From positions 1,798,001-1,862,000 of the forward strand of contig JABTUL010000001.1 of the NCBI GenBank assembly GCA_015075425.1: a stretch of DNA of 64,000 bases. The letters are read 5' to 3'. Every line of letters begins with the position of its first letter. Positions within the stretch are counted from its first letter, which is position 1. Source of the DNA: Spirochaetales bacterium. GTDB taxonomy: Bacteria; Spirochaetota; Leptospiria; Leptospirales; Leptonemataceae. Under the pieces are notes generated by a model. The model saw nothing but the letters and a program-made list of their open reading frames with translations, did no database searches and was not told the DNA's origin. A program made the position numbers and the translations under genes. Shown here in pieces: positions 34,511 through 43,361 of this stretch.

Positions 34511-36787
34511 CTATTCCTCCCTTTCGAGCCGACATTCCTCCCGCGAAAAATCCGGCCGTAAACGATGAAAGACCGGAGCCCGCAGAAGGCCATCCGTTGT
34601 AAGGCTACTGTAGTGAATATCGGCAAAAAGGCCTTCTTTTAACCAGGTAACTTTTTTCAGATCCGGGTGGGAAAACCAGGCTTTTTTAGCCGTTAGCGTG
34701 TCCAGCCGGGATCGAATATCCGTCAGGCTGCGCTGCGTAAAACCACTGCCAACGCGGCCCCGGTAGCGGTATTTTCCCTCTGTCCATTCGCCCACCACCA
34801 GAGAGGCAAAAGTCTCTTCACGCTCCCCCTCTCCTGGAGTGTACCCGAGCACTGCCAGGGTACAATCGCGAGAAACCTTAACCTTAAGCCAGCTTGCGCT
34901 GCGTTCCCCCGGCGTGTAACGACTGCTGCGATCTTTGGCGACAATCCCCTCGAGACCCGATGATTTTACCGCGGCAAACAGAGCCTGTCCATCATCCAGA
35001 ACTTCACTGAGCCGCATCGTTTGACGGTCGCGCAATAGATCTGCCAGCCATTCCCGACGCAGCTCCAGCGGATCGTTGATCACAGAGCGCCCATCGAGGT
35101 ACAGTAGATCAAAAAAGTAACAAACCGCCTTCTCCTTTGCTGCCGACGATTTGCGCATTCGCTTGATGACTTTCTCAAAAACCGGTCGGCCCAGATCATC
35201 AAGGACAACGATCTCACCGTCAAGCACTGCCGTTGTAGCCCGCAGATCATCCGGTCGCAGGAGTTCGGGGAAGGATTCTGTAATCTCATGACCGTTTCTG
35301 CTGAAAATTCTGATTTGCCCTTCCTCCAGAGTGAAAATGGCCCGGATTCCGTCCCACTTGAGTTCGTATAAGAATCGCTCGCCAACGGGGACAACATCCG
35401 TTGCATCCGCAAGCATGGGAGAGGGGGGGTTGAGAAGATAGTCCCGTGCTGGCGCATCCAGCCGGTCTATCAGCCATTCCTTATTGTTCAGTTCAATCAT
35501 GCGGTATTCGGCTGAGAGAGCCGGGCTGCTCAATCTTAAGTAAAATCCGTCCTTTTTTTGTTTCAAAATCTCAAATTTTCCGCGGGCAAAAATCCACATC
35601 TGCCCTGCTCCATAGTGCCCGGCTGGAATCGTACCCTGAAATTCCAGGTATTTTAATGGATGTTCCTCTGTTTGCACGGCCAGCCGCTTCACGGAAGGGC
35701 GCGGCGGCAAGCCGCGCGGCAGAGCCCAGGATCGCAGGGCCCCATCCATTTCCAGTCGCAGATCATAGTGCAATCGGGAGGCATGATGGCGATGCAAGAC
35801 AAACTCGAGACCGCTGGTGGAAACAGGGACATCGGGGGCCGGCTCTCCGGATTTTTCTAAATTTCTTTTAGCTCTATAGACCGGCAGTTCGCCCCCTGCC
35901 CCCTTACCGGGGCGTGCTGTCGTGTGCAGATCCACGGCAAAGGCAGCAAAAGCCTCCCAGGGATCGCCCTTAGTACTTACCCGTTCCGGAAGATTGCGTA
36001 AATTGAACTCTACCGGGGAAGTCAGTGAATCCAGATCCTCCCAGAGCAGAGGTGCAGAAACCGGCGCACCGGTCCGACCGCGCACGGAATAAGGACCGAT
36101 GATTGTCTGTCCCAGTCGATTGCGGTACACATCAATGAGAACGCGGCCATTTCGTTTTTCTTTTTTGATTTGCAGGGTTGCCTGTTTTTCTTTTTTCAAG
36201 AATAGGTCGGCCAGATGTTTGGCCGCATCAAAGACATCGTCGTAGGAGTGGCGGGGAAGCAGCGGACAGAGCACATGCAGCCCCTTGCCACCCGTCGTTT
36301 TGATAAAGGGATGATACCCGTGATTTTGTAAATGCTCACGCAATCCACGGGCCAGATCTCTGGTTCGGGAAAAGTCGAATCCTTCCGGCGGGTCCAGATC
36401 AAAAATCATGTAATCGGGAGCTTCCACATGCGGCAAACGACTCTGAAACGGATGCAGCTCAATGCAGGCCAGATTGGCCAGAAAGACAAGGGCTGCATCC
36501 TCTGCCGCGATCATGTATTTAAGATCAGAAATCTGGCAGCTCTCCACCCAATCAGGAGCCCAGTCAGGACGATTCTTTTGAAAGAACGTTTCACCGTAGA
36601 TGCCATCCGGAAACCGAACCAGCGAAAGAGGCCTGCCCTTGATGTGACGCAGTATAATCGGCGCCAGCCGATGGTAGTAATCGATCAATTCCGCTTTGAC
36701 AATGCCATCGTCGGGAAAGAGGACTTTGTCCAGGTTGGAAAGCTCAAGCCGCCTTTTGCCAAGTTGAACCGCCTGGCGACGCGCCAT
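34511..36787 (-). CDS. ligD: Multifunctional ATP-dependent DNA ligase D (Pol-PE-Lig)
   Basis: 758 residues with the three LigD domains in the order polymerase, phosphoesterase, ligase. The primase-polymerase (about 10-290) has the metal pair in FDLDP (D130, D132) and TTGGKGLH. The phosphoesterase (about 325-470) has HRHHASRLHYDLRLE and GHYGAG. The ligase (about 475-755) has KWDG with adenylation Lys477, VLDGEIV and SGLEGIVAKDR. With Ku it performs NHEJ end processing, fill-in and sealing. It begins only 6 nt after the aminotransferase of the pyrimidine operon. Confidence 0.95.
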   Translation of the reverse strand: MARRQAVQLGKRRLELSNLDKVLFPDDGIVKAELIDYYHRLAPIILRHIKGRPLSLVRFPDGIYGETFFQKNRPDWAPDWVESCQISDLKYMIAAEDAALVFLANLACIELHPFQSRLPHVEAPDYMIFDLDPPEGFDFSRTRDLARGLREHLQNHGYHPFIKTTGGKGLHVLCPLLPRHSYDDVFDAAKHLADLFLKKEKQATLQIKKEKRNGRVLIDVYRNRLGQTIIGPYSVRGRTGAPVSAPLLWEDLDSLTSPVEFNLRNLPERVSTKGDPWEAFAAFAVDLHTTARPGKGAGGELPVYRAKRNLEKSGEPAPDVPVSTSGLEFVLHRHHASRLHYDLRLEMDGALRSWALPRGLPPRPSVKRLAVQTEEHPLKYLEFQGTIPAGHYGAGQMWIFARGKFEILKQKKDGFYLRLSSPALSAEYRMIELNNKEWLIDRLDAPARDYLLNPPSPMLADATDVVPVGERFLYELKWDGIRAIFTLEEGQIRIFSRNGHEITESFPELLRPDDLRATTAVLDGEIVVLDDLGRPVFEKVIKRMRKSSAAKEKAVCYFFDLLYLDGRSVINDPLELRREWLADLLRDRQTMRLSEVLDDGQALFAAVKSSGLEGIVAKDRSSRYTPGERSASWLKVKVSRDCTLAVLGYTPGEGEREETFASLVVGEWTEGKYRYRGRVGSGFTQRSLTDIRSRLDTLTAKKAWFSHPDLKKVTWLKEGLFADIHYSSLTTDGLLRAPVFHRLRPDFSREECRLEREE

Positions 36788-36793
36788 GCCGAC

Positions 36794-38128
36794 TCAGTTG
36801 CAGTGCTGGTCGGCGATTTTCAGCGCTTCGGAGATAATGGCCAATCCCTCATCCATGCCGGCTTCATCGATAATGAGCGGTGGCGCGGTAAATATATAGT
36901 TCCAGCGCACAAAGGTAAACATTCCCAACTCGCGCAGTTTCGCAGCCACCTGATTCATCACCGCCATCTGCGGCGCCGTCGCGTTAAACGGGGCCATAGG
37001 CTCTTTTGTCTGCCGATTCTTTACCAGTTCAAAGCAACCCAGAAGCCCGGTGTTGCGGTAGTCTCCAATGGACGGATGCCTGCCTTTCATTTCTTCTGCT
37101 TTACGCCGCATATAATCGCCCATGCGTGCGGCATTTTCAATCAGATTCTGCGACTCGTATTCTGAAATGACAGCCACCGCAGCCGCGCAGGCCACAGCAT
37201 GTGCCGAATAGGTCAAGCCCTGCTGGAAAGGTTTGTCATTGTAGTAGCTGGCAATTTTGTCCGTCACAATGATTCCACCCAGAGGTAGATAACCGGAAGT
37301 GAGGCCCTTAGCCAACACCATGATATCGGGAACCACACCGGAATGATCGATACCAAACCATTTGCCCGTGCGTCCAAAGCCACTCATCACTTCATCGGCA
37401 ATGATCAAGATCCCATACTTATCCGCAATCTGGCGCAGCTTCTGCCAGTAATCCGGAGGATAGGTGATGCAACCGCTGGATCCGGATACGCCTTCCATGA
37501 GAATGGCGGCTACATTGCCTGGACCCTCAAACTGGATAACCCTTTCGATATGCTCTACACATTCGCGCTGACAGCTTTCGATTTTCTGTCCAAAGGGACA
37601 GCGGTAGCAAAAGGGATCCTCAACATGCACGACATTGGGCATTTGCTGACTGTCGTGAGCCAGCTTGCGGGGATCTCCGCCAACAGTCATGGCACCAATG
37701 GATGCCCCATGATAGGCACGGTAGCGAGCGATGATTTTATGACGACCGGTGTAGGCCCGGGCCAGTTTGACGGCATTGTCAATAGCTTCAGCACCACCAA
37801 GAGTGAAGAATGTTTTGGTCAGATCTCCGGGCGTGATTTCTGCAAGCTTGCGGCCCAGCTCTCCTCGAGCCTGGGTGGCAATACCCGGATAAACAAAGGC
37901 CACCTGCTCCATCTGTTTTACAACAGCAGCGGTGATCTTTTGATTGCCGTGACCTATATTATTATTCATCAACTGGGAAGAAAAATCTATGTAACGTTTC
38001 CCGTCCTTATCCCAGAAATAAATCCCCTCGCCCCGATCCACGACAATGGGACTGAGTCCGCCCTGGGTGGACCAGGAAAAAATCGTGTAATCTAAATTGT
38101 TTTTCTTTATTTCTTCTCTTGTTGCCAT
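36794..38128 (-). CDS. Class III omega-amino acid aminotransferase (beta-alanine/beta-aminoisobutyrate)
   Basis: 444 residues with fold-type I PLP features: FFTLGGAEAIDNAVKLAR, YRAYHGAS, LIIADEVMSGFGRTG and the PLP Lys in VLAKGLTSGYLPLGG. Its place between mmsA and ligD, downstream of preA, preT and the ureidopropionase, indicates that it converts beta-alanine and 3-aminoisobutyrate to malonate and methylmalonate semialdehydes with pyruvate or oxoglutarate as acceptor. Substrate is inferred from context. Confidence 0.88.
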   Translation of the reverse strand: MATREEIKKNNLDYTIFSWSTQGGLSPIVVDRGEGIYFWDKDGKRYIDFSSQLMNNNIGHGNQKITAAVVKQMEQVAFVYPGIATQARGELGRKLAEITPGDLTKTFFTLGGAEAIDNAVKLARAYTGRHKIIARYRAYHGASIGAMTVGGDPRKLAHDSQQMPNVVHVEDPFCYRCPFGQKIESCQRECVEHIERVIQFEGPGNVAAILMEGVSGSSGCITYPPDYWQKLRQIADKYGILIIADEVMSGFGRTGKWFGIDHSGVVPDIMVLAKGLTSGYLPLGGIIVTDKIASYYNDKPFQQGLTYSAHAVACAAAVAVISEYESQNLIENAARMGDYMRRKAEEMKGRHPSIGDYRNTGLLGCFELVKNRQTKEPMAPFNATAPQMAVMNQVAAKLRELGMFTFVRWNYIFTAPPLIIDEAGMDEGLAIISEALKIADQHCN

Positions 38129-38152
38129 AAGTATTCCGGAGCCTTCAGCCCT

Positions 38153-39610
38153 TTAACTCATCCAGTCCGTCTTCTTCTGCAGTTCCCACTTTTCGGTTAT
38201 CTTTTTGGATTGCGACCACAGTTCAATGCCCCCGGCACCGGTCATCTCGCCCACACCAAATCGGGAATCATTCCAGCCGCCAAAGGGAAAAGGCTCGCGC
38301 GGCACCGGAACGCCTACATTGACTCCGACCATTCCGGCCTGAGCACGATGGCTGAACTCCCGAGCCCAGGCACCATTCTGGGTATAGATGGCTGCCGCGT
38401 TGCCATAAGGACTCGCATTTTCAATGGCGATGGCCTCATCAAAATCTCTGGCCTGCCGGATGGTTATAACCGGCCCAAAGATCTCCTCAGACGCAGATGC
38501 AGTTTTACCTTCCGGATCCAGGATGATTGTCGGCCCGACATAATAGCCGTTTTCCTTGCCTTCTACTTTAGCCTGGCGGCCATCGAGCAGGATCTTTGCT
38601 CCATTTTTTTCTGCATCATCAATGTAACGCAGGATACGCTCCTGTGCGGCGCGGGAAATAACGGAACCCATATCCTGACCCAGCTTGAGGCTCGCAGCAC
38701 GCTCGCGGATTTTTTCGAGGATCGGATCCACCCGGCCCACAGCCACAAGCACCGATGCTGCCATGCAGCGCTGTCCGGCACAACCGGTAAAAGAGTCCGT
38801 TACATTTTTGGCCGTCATCTCCGGATCCGCATCGGGCATGACAAAAAGATGATTCTTGGCCCCGCCAAGCGCCAGAACTCTCTTGCCGGTTGCCGAGGAG
38901 CGACTGTAAACCAGTTTGGCCACAGCAGTTGAACCCACAAAACCAACTGCTTTAATATCTTTATGATCACAGATTGCTTCAACGATTTCCTTACCGCCAT
39001 TTACGATGGAAAACACGCCGTCCGGGATACCTGCATCCCGCATGTGCTCGGCAATGCGCTGGGATGTAACCGGTACCACTTCACTGGGCTTGAGGATAAA
39101 AGCGTTCCCGAGACCCACTGCTTGAGGAATCATCCAGAAAGGTACCATAAAAGGAAAATTGAAAGGTGTGATACCGGCCACAACCCCCAGCGGATAGCGC
39201 ATGGCCCGGCACTGCACCCCGGTTGACACTTCCAGAATGGGTTCGGCAACGACCGAAGGCAGGGAAGTGCCGTATTCAATGCATTCAATCCCGCGCATGA
39301 TTTCTGCTCTCGATTCCGGAATGGTCTTGCCATTTTCTTCATTCACGTAAGCCGCCAGTGTATCGATATCTTTCTCCAGGCTGGCCTTGAGCTTATAGAA
39401 AATCTGCGCTTTCTCGCGAATGGGCACAATCTGCCAGCTGTGCTGCACCTTGAGAGCCGCCTGCACAGCGGCATCCAGCTCTGCAGCACTGGACAGGGGC
39501 ACATCAGCAATATGCTCACCGGTTGAAGGGTTGGTCACAGCCTGAACCGCCGTGGCCGCAGAATCAACAAACTGTCCGCCAATAAAATTCTTTAATCTTC
39601 CGTATTTCAT
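38153..39610 (-). CDS. mmsA: (Methyl)malonate-semialdehyde dehydrogenase, CoA-acylating
   Basis: 485 residues of the aldehyde dehydrogenase superfamily. GITPFNFPFMVPFWM, FVGSTAVAKLVYSRS, GGAKNHLFVMPDAD and the catalytic Cys in GCAGQRCMA are the pattern of MmsA. It oxidises malonate or methylmalonate semialdehyde to acetyl-CoA or propionyl-CoA with NAD and CoA. It follows the aminotransferase substrate logic directly and lies 18 nt after preA. Confidence 0.92.
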   Translation of the reverse strand: MKYGRLKNFIGGQFVDSAATAVQAVTNPSTGEHIADVPLSSAAELDAAVQAALKVQHSWQIVPIREKAQIFYKLKASLEKDIDTLAAYVNEENGKTIPESRAEIMRGIECIEYGTSLPSVVAEPILEVSTGVQCRAMRYPLGVVAGITPFNFPFMVPFWMIPQAVGLGNAFILKPSEVVPVTSQRIAEHMRDAGIPDGVFSIVNGGKEIVEAICDHKDIKAVGFVGSTAVAKLVYSRSSATGKRVLALGGAKNHLFVMPDADPEMTAKNVTDSFTGCAGQRCMAASVLVAVGRVDPILEKIRERAASLKLGQDMGSVISRAAQERILRYIDDAEKNGAKILLDGRQAKVEGKENGYYVGPTIILDPEGKTASASEEIFGPVITIRQARDFDEAIAIENASPYGNAAAIYTQNGAWAREFSHRAQAGMVGVNVGVPVPREPFPFGGWNDSRFGVGEMTGAGGIELWSQSKKITEKWELQKKTDWMS

Positions 39611-39628
39611 ATATTTCCTCTGGCGATT

Positions 39629-40969
39629 TTAGCGCGAATATCGACCGGGATCTGTTGAGCCGGCTTCCGTGGGGATGTTGGGATCCGGTATGTAAGGCCG
39701 GGGATCATTGGCATCAAGCGGCATACCCAGCTTCTGGTGCTCCGCCCAGGTCAGGCGGTCACCCTTGCGCCGCTCTACCATGGTAATGCACCCTTCAACC
39801 GGGCACATGAGCTTGCACAGATTGCAGCCCACGCATTCAGGTTCAATGATTTCGTATTTGTTGTGCGGCATTCCGCGTGTCATCCGGATGGACTGATGGG
39901 AGGTGTCTTCGCAGGCAATGTAACACAGGCCACAGTGAATACAGGTCTCTTGATTGATGTTGGCCACGATGTGAAAATTCAGATCCAGTTCTTCCCAGCG
40001 CACAAGAGTACGCACGGACTTTCCACGAAAATCATCCAGGGTCTTAAATCCCTTTTCATCCATCCAGTGCGAGAGGCCATCGCACAGATCGCGTATAATG
40101 CGGAACCCGTACTTCATGGCCGCCGTGCATACCTGCACGGAAGTGGATCCAAGCAAAATAAATTCCGCCGCGTCACGCCAGGTAGAAACACCGCCAATCC
40201 CGCTTACCGGAACCCTTGCTGTCAGAGGATCCTGAGTGATGGTCGTAAGCATTTTCAAAGCGATGGGTTTCACAGCCGGACCGCAGTAGCCTCCAAAGGC
40301 AGATTGCCCGCCCACATTGGGTTCGGGCACGAAGGTATCCAGATTCACACCCATCACGGACTGGATGGTATTGATCAGCGACAGGGCATTGCAGCCGGCT
40401 TCGACGACGGCTCGGCCTGTGGGCACAACAGAATGGACATTGGGCGTCAGTTTCACTATGACCGGAATTTGAGCGACTTCCATGACCCATTCCGTGATCA
40501 TGCGGGCAATCTCCGGATCCTGACCCACGGCGCTACCCATGCCCCGTTCACTCATCCCGTGCGGGCAGCCAAAATTCAGTTCAAAACCGTGGCATCCCGT
40601 ATCCTGGGTTTTTTTTACCAGTTCATGCCAGGCATCCCTTTCCGTGCAGGCCATGAGCGAAACGATGGTTGCCCGGTCCGGCCATTCGCGGACCACTTCG
40701 CGAATTTCTTTAAGATTCACGTCCAGCGGGCGATCGGAAATGAGTTCAATGTTGTTTAAGCCCATCACCTTCTGACCGTAGTAGTCCACGCTGCCGTAGC
40801 GCGAAGAAACGTTACGGATTTGATCACCCAGCGTTTTCCACACAGCGCCACCCCAGCCCGCTTCATAGGCGCGGTGTACGTTGTATTTTTTATCCGTGGG
40901 TGGCGCGCTGGCCAGCCAGAAGGGATTGGGACTCTTAATTCCCAGAAAATTTGTCTGTAGCGAAGCCAT
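39629..40969 (-). CDS. preA: NAD-dependent dihydropyrimidine dehydrogenase, subunit PreA
   Basis: 446 residues. An FMN TIM-barrel like dihydroorotate dehydrogenase (about 1-310), with NFGCPHGMSERGMGSAVGQD and VSGIGGVSTWRDAAEF, is followed by two [4Fe-4S] motifs (CIHCGLCYIACEDTSHQ and CVGCNLCKLMCPVEGC). It reduces uracil or thymine to the 5,6-dihydro form with electrons passed from PreT. It begins 2 nt after preT. Sequence and context agree. Confidence 0.95.
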   Translation of the reverse strand: MASLQTNFLGIKSPNPFWLASAPPTDKKYNVHRAYEAGWGGAVWKTLGDQIRNVSSRYGSVDYYGQKVMGLNNIELISDRPLDVNLKEIREVVREWPDRATIVSLMACTERDAWHELVKKTQDTGCHGFELNFGCPHGMSERGMGSAVGQDPEIARMITEWVMEVAQIPVIVKLTPNVHSVVPTGRAVVEAGCNALSLINTIQSVMGVNLDTFVPEPNVGGQSAFGGYCGPAVKPIALKMLTTITQDPLTARVPVSGIGGVSTWRDAAEFILLGSTSVQVCTAAMKYGFRIIRDLCDGLSHWMDEKGFKTLDDFRGKSVRTLVRWEELDLNFHIVANINQETCIHCGLCYIACEDTSHQSIRMTRGMPHNKYEIIEPECVGCNLCKLMCPVEGCITMVERRKGDRLTWAEHQKLGMPLDANDPRPYIPDPNIPTEAGSTDPGRYSR

Positions 40970-40971
40970 AT

Positions 40972-42342
40972 TCAGTTTACCTGTGCCTTCAGTTTGATGT
41001 GCTGGTAGGGTAGGCCCAGCTGATGCAGGATGCCGCAGGCGGCCAGCTTCCCGTCCTCCACCGCATCAACTACTTCCCGGCCGCCATTCACCGAATCGCC
41101 TCCAGCGTAGATACCGGACACGCTTGTCTGACGCATGCCATTCACTTCAATGATACCGCCGTGGTGTTTGATGCCCATTTCATCAAGCAGGCTTTGATAG
41201 GGTAACTGACCGAGCGCCTTGATTACCATATCCGCTTCCAAGGTGAACGTCTCACCTGTTGGTTCCGGACTCTGTCGGCCAGAGGCATCGGCGGCACCAA
41301 GCTTCATTTTCTCACAAACAATGCGCTCCACCCGGCCATTTCCCTCAATGGACCTGGGTGCGGCCAGCCAGATCACCTGCACTCCATCTGTACGCGCCCC
41401 TTCCAGTTCCTTATCTGTAGCCGGCTTTTCTTTTTCCGTTCGCCGGTATACCATGGTCACGTCTGTTGCACCCAGTCGCTTGCTCTGCCGGGCAGCATCA
41501 ATGGCGGTCATACCCATCCCGATGACCACCACCTTCTCGCCAACGGGTATGGTTGACGGTCTGCGGGTGCGAATGTCATATATATAAGAGATGGCATCAA
41601 TCACTCCATCCAGACCTTCCCCTTCCACTCCGAGTTTTCGCGTGGTGCCAAGGCCGAGACCCAAAAACAGGGCATCAAAGTTGCTGCGCAGTTCCGCGGC
41701 CAGGATGTCTTTGCCAAAGACCTTGCCGTATTCCACATGGATCCCGCCCAGCCCCAGGATAAAATCCACCTCCGAAGCACAGAAATCCGCATTGACTTTA
41801 TAACCGGCCACTCCGTAGGTCATAAGACCGCCGCCTTTGTCTTCCTTTTCATAGATGGTTACATCTACGCCTTCGCGGGAAAGCACATGGGCACAGGACA
41901 GACCGGCAGGGCCGGCCCCAACAATGGCCACTTTTTTCCCTGTAGAGGATTTACGTTCAAACAATTGAATGTTTTTGTTGATGAACTCTTCTGTAGCATA
42001 ACGCTGCAAAGTTCCGATGGGAATGGGCTCTTCGTGCAGCTGGTTGCACACACAGGCACCCTCGCAAAGCTTTTCCACCGGACAGACCCGGGCACAACCG
42101 GCCCCAAAAATATTGGCATCAAGAATGGTTGTGGCCGATCCTTTTAGATTCCCGGTGGAGATTTGTTTGATAAACAGGGGCACATCAATACCGGTCGGGC
42201 AGGCTTTGGTGCACGGTGCATCATAGCAGTAAAGACAGCGATTGGCCTCAATGAGCGCCCGGCTTTCTACGAACGGCGGATGAATGTCCGCAAAATTTTC
42301 CCTGTATTTTTCCTCGGATAAACGATTGCTCTGTAAGGCCAT
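40972..42342 (-). CDS. preT: NAD-dependent dihydropyrimidine dehydrogenase, subunit PreT
   Basis: 456 residues of the GltD-like flavoprotein family. An N-terminal Fe-S region (RCLYCYDAPCTKACPTGIDVP and CARVCPVEKLCEGACV) is followed by an FAD-binding GAGPAGLSCAHVL, a NAD-binding GMGMTAIDAAR and a C-terminal YAGGDSVNGG. It takes electrons from NADH to PreA. It lies 30 nt downstream of the ureidopropionase gene in the same operon. Confidence 0.95.
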   Translation of the reverse strand: MALQSNRLSEEKYRENFADIHPPFVESRALIEANRCLYCYDAPCTKACPTGIDVPLFIKQISTGNLKGSATTILDANIFGAGCARVCPVEKLCEGACVCNQLHEEPIPIGTLQRYATEEFINKNIQLFERKSSTGKKVAIVGAGPAGLSCAHVLSREGVDVTIYEKEDKGGGLMTYGVAGYKVNADFCASEVDFILGLGGIHVEYGKVFGKDILAAELRSNFDALFLGLGLGTTRKLGVEGEGLDGVIDAISYIYDIRTRRPSTIPVGEKVVVIGMGMTAIDAARQSKRLGATDVTMVYRRTEKEKPATDKELEGARTDGVQVIWLAAPRSIEGNGRVERIVCEKMKLGAADASGRQSPEPTGETFTLEADMVIKALGQLPYQSLLDEMGIKHHGGIIEVNGMRQTSVSGIYAGGDSVNGGREVVDAVEDGKLAACGILHQLGLPYQHIKLKAQVN

Positions 42343-42372
42343 ACTTTCTCTAAATTTTTTTATTTTGAATGT

Positions 42373-43239
42373 CTAAAGCTGTACCAGTGGCCCGTAGGTC
42401 TCCGGCCGGCGATCCCGGTAGAATTGCCAGACAGAACGAACTTCCTCTATCATATCCAGATCCAGATCAGCGATGAGGAGTTCATCCTTATCTTCTGAGG
42501 CACAGGCAAAAATCTGCCCGCGAGGATCGACAAAATAGCTGGACCCGTAGAATTTCCCCAGGTTCCAGGGCTTTTCTGTTCCCACTCGATTGATGCAACC
42601 CATAAAATAGCCGTTGGCAGCTGCGTGCGCTGGTTGCTCAAGTTTCCATAGATATTTGGACAATCCCTCCACCGTTGCCGATGGATTGTAGACGATTTCC
42701 GCACCGTTGAGCCCGAGACACCGGGCACCATCGGGAAAATGCCGATCGTAGCAGATGTACACGCCGACTTTCGCAAAAGCTGTCTGGAAGACGGGATAAC
42801 CCAGATTTCCTGGTTTGAAAAAGAATTTCTCCCAGAAGCCGGATGTGTGCGGGATGTGGTTTTTCCTGTACTTGCCCAGGTATTTGCCATCAGCATCCAC
42901 GACGGCTGCAGTGTTATAGAGGAAACCGGCCTGCTCTTTTTCATACAGCGGAACGACAATCACCATTCCGTACTTTCTGGCATACATCTGCATTTCTTCC
43001 GTAGTGGGACCCGGGACGCTTTCCGCCGAGGCATACCAGGCCTTATCCTGACCGGGACAGAAGTAGGGAGTATTAAAAATTTCCTGCAGGCAGAGGATCT
43101 GCACACCTTTCCTACCCGCTTCCTCAATAAAGGGAATATGTTTGTCTGTCATGGCCCGACAGATCTGTTCGATAGTTCCTTCCCCTTCTGAAATGGGCAG
43201 ACCGCATTGAATGAGTCCGGATTTTACGATTCTTGGCAT
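42373..43239 (-). CDS. Beta-ureidopropionase / N-carbamoyl-beta-alanine amidohydrolase
   Basis: About 288 residues from ATG 43239 (start of the conserved N-terminus MPRIVKSGLIQCGLP). A nitrilase-superfamily amidase with the Glu in LQEIFNTPYF, the Lys in KYRKNHIPH and the nucleophile Cys in VYICYDRHFPDG. It hydrolyses N-carbamoyl-beta-alanine or N-carbamoyl-beta-aminoisobutyrate to the beta-amino acid, CO2 and ammonia, the third step of reductive pyrimidine degradation. First gene of the operon running to ku. Confidence 0.93.
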   Translation of the reverse strand: MPRIVKSGLIQCGLPISEGEGTIEQICRAMTDKHIPFIEEAGRKGVQILCLQEIFNTPYFCPGQDKAWYASAESVPGPTTEEMQMYARKYGMVIVVPLYEKEQAGFLYNTAAVVDADGKYLGKYRKNHIPHTSGFWEKFFFKPGNLGYPVFQTAFAKVGVYICYDRHFPDGARCLGLNGAEIVYNPSATVEGLSKYLWKLEQPAHAAANGYFMGCINRVGTEKPWNLGKFYGSSYFVDPRGQIFACASEDKDELLIADLDLDMIEEVRSVWQFYRDRRPETYGPLVQL

Positions 43240-43361
43240 GGCCGAATTTTTTGTCCTTCTTCGCCCAGGGCAATCCTTTTTATTTGTGGCGCTGTAAAAA
43301 TTTGCTTGTTGCACCGCACATAAAATGTTGCCGCCAATCGGAGCCGCCGGGTGCATGTCGC

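Noticed and set aside
34510-34626. N-terminal extension of Ku
   Set aside because: It overlaps the end of ligD and the conserved Ku N-terminus starts at 34509.
39737-40759. Plus-strand ORF of 340 codons opposite preA
   Set aside because: Antisense shadow of a gene with clear FMN and Fe-S motifs.
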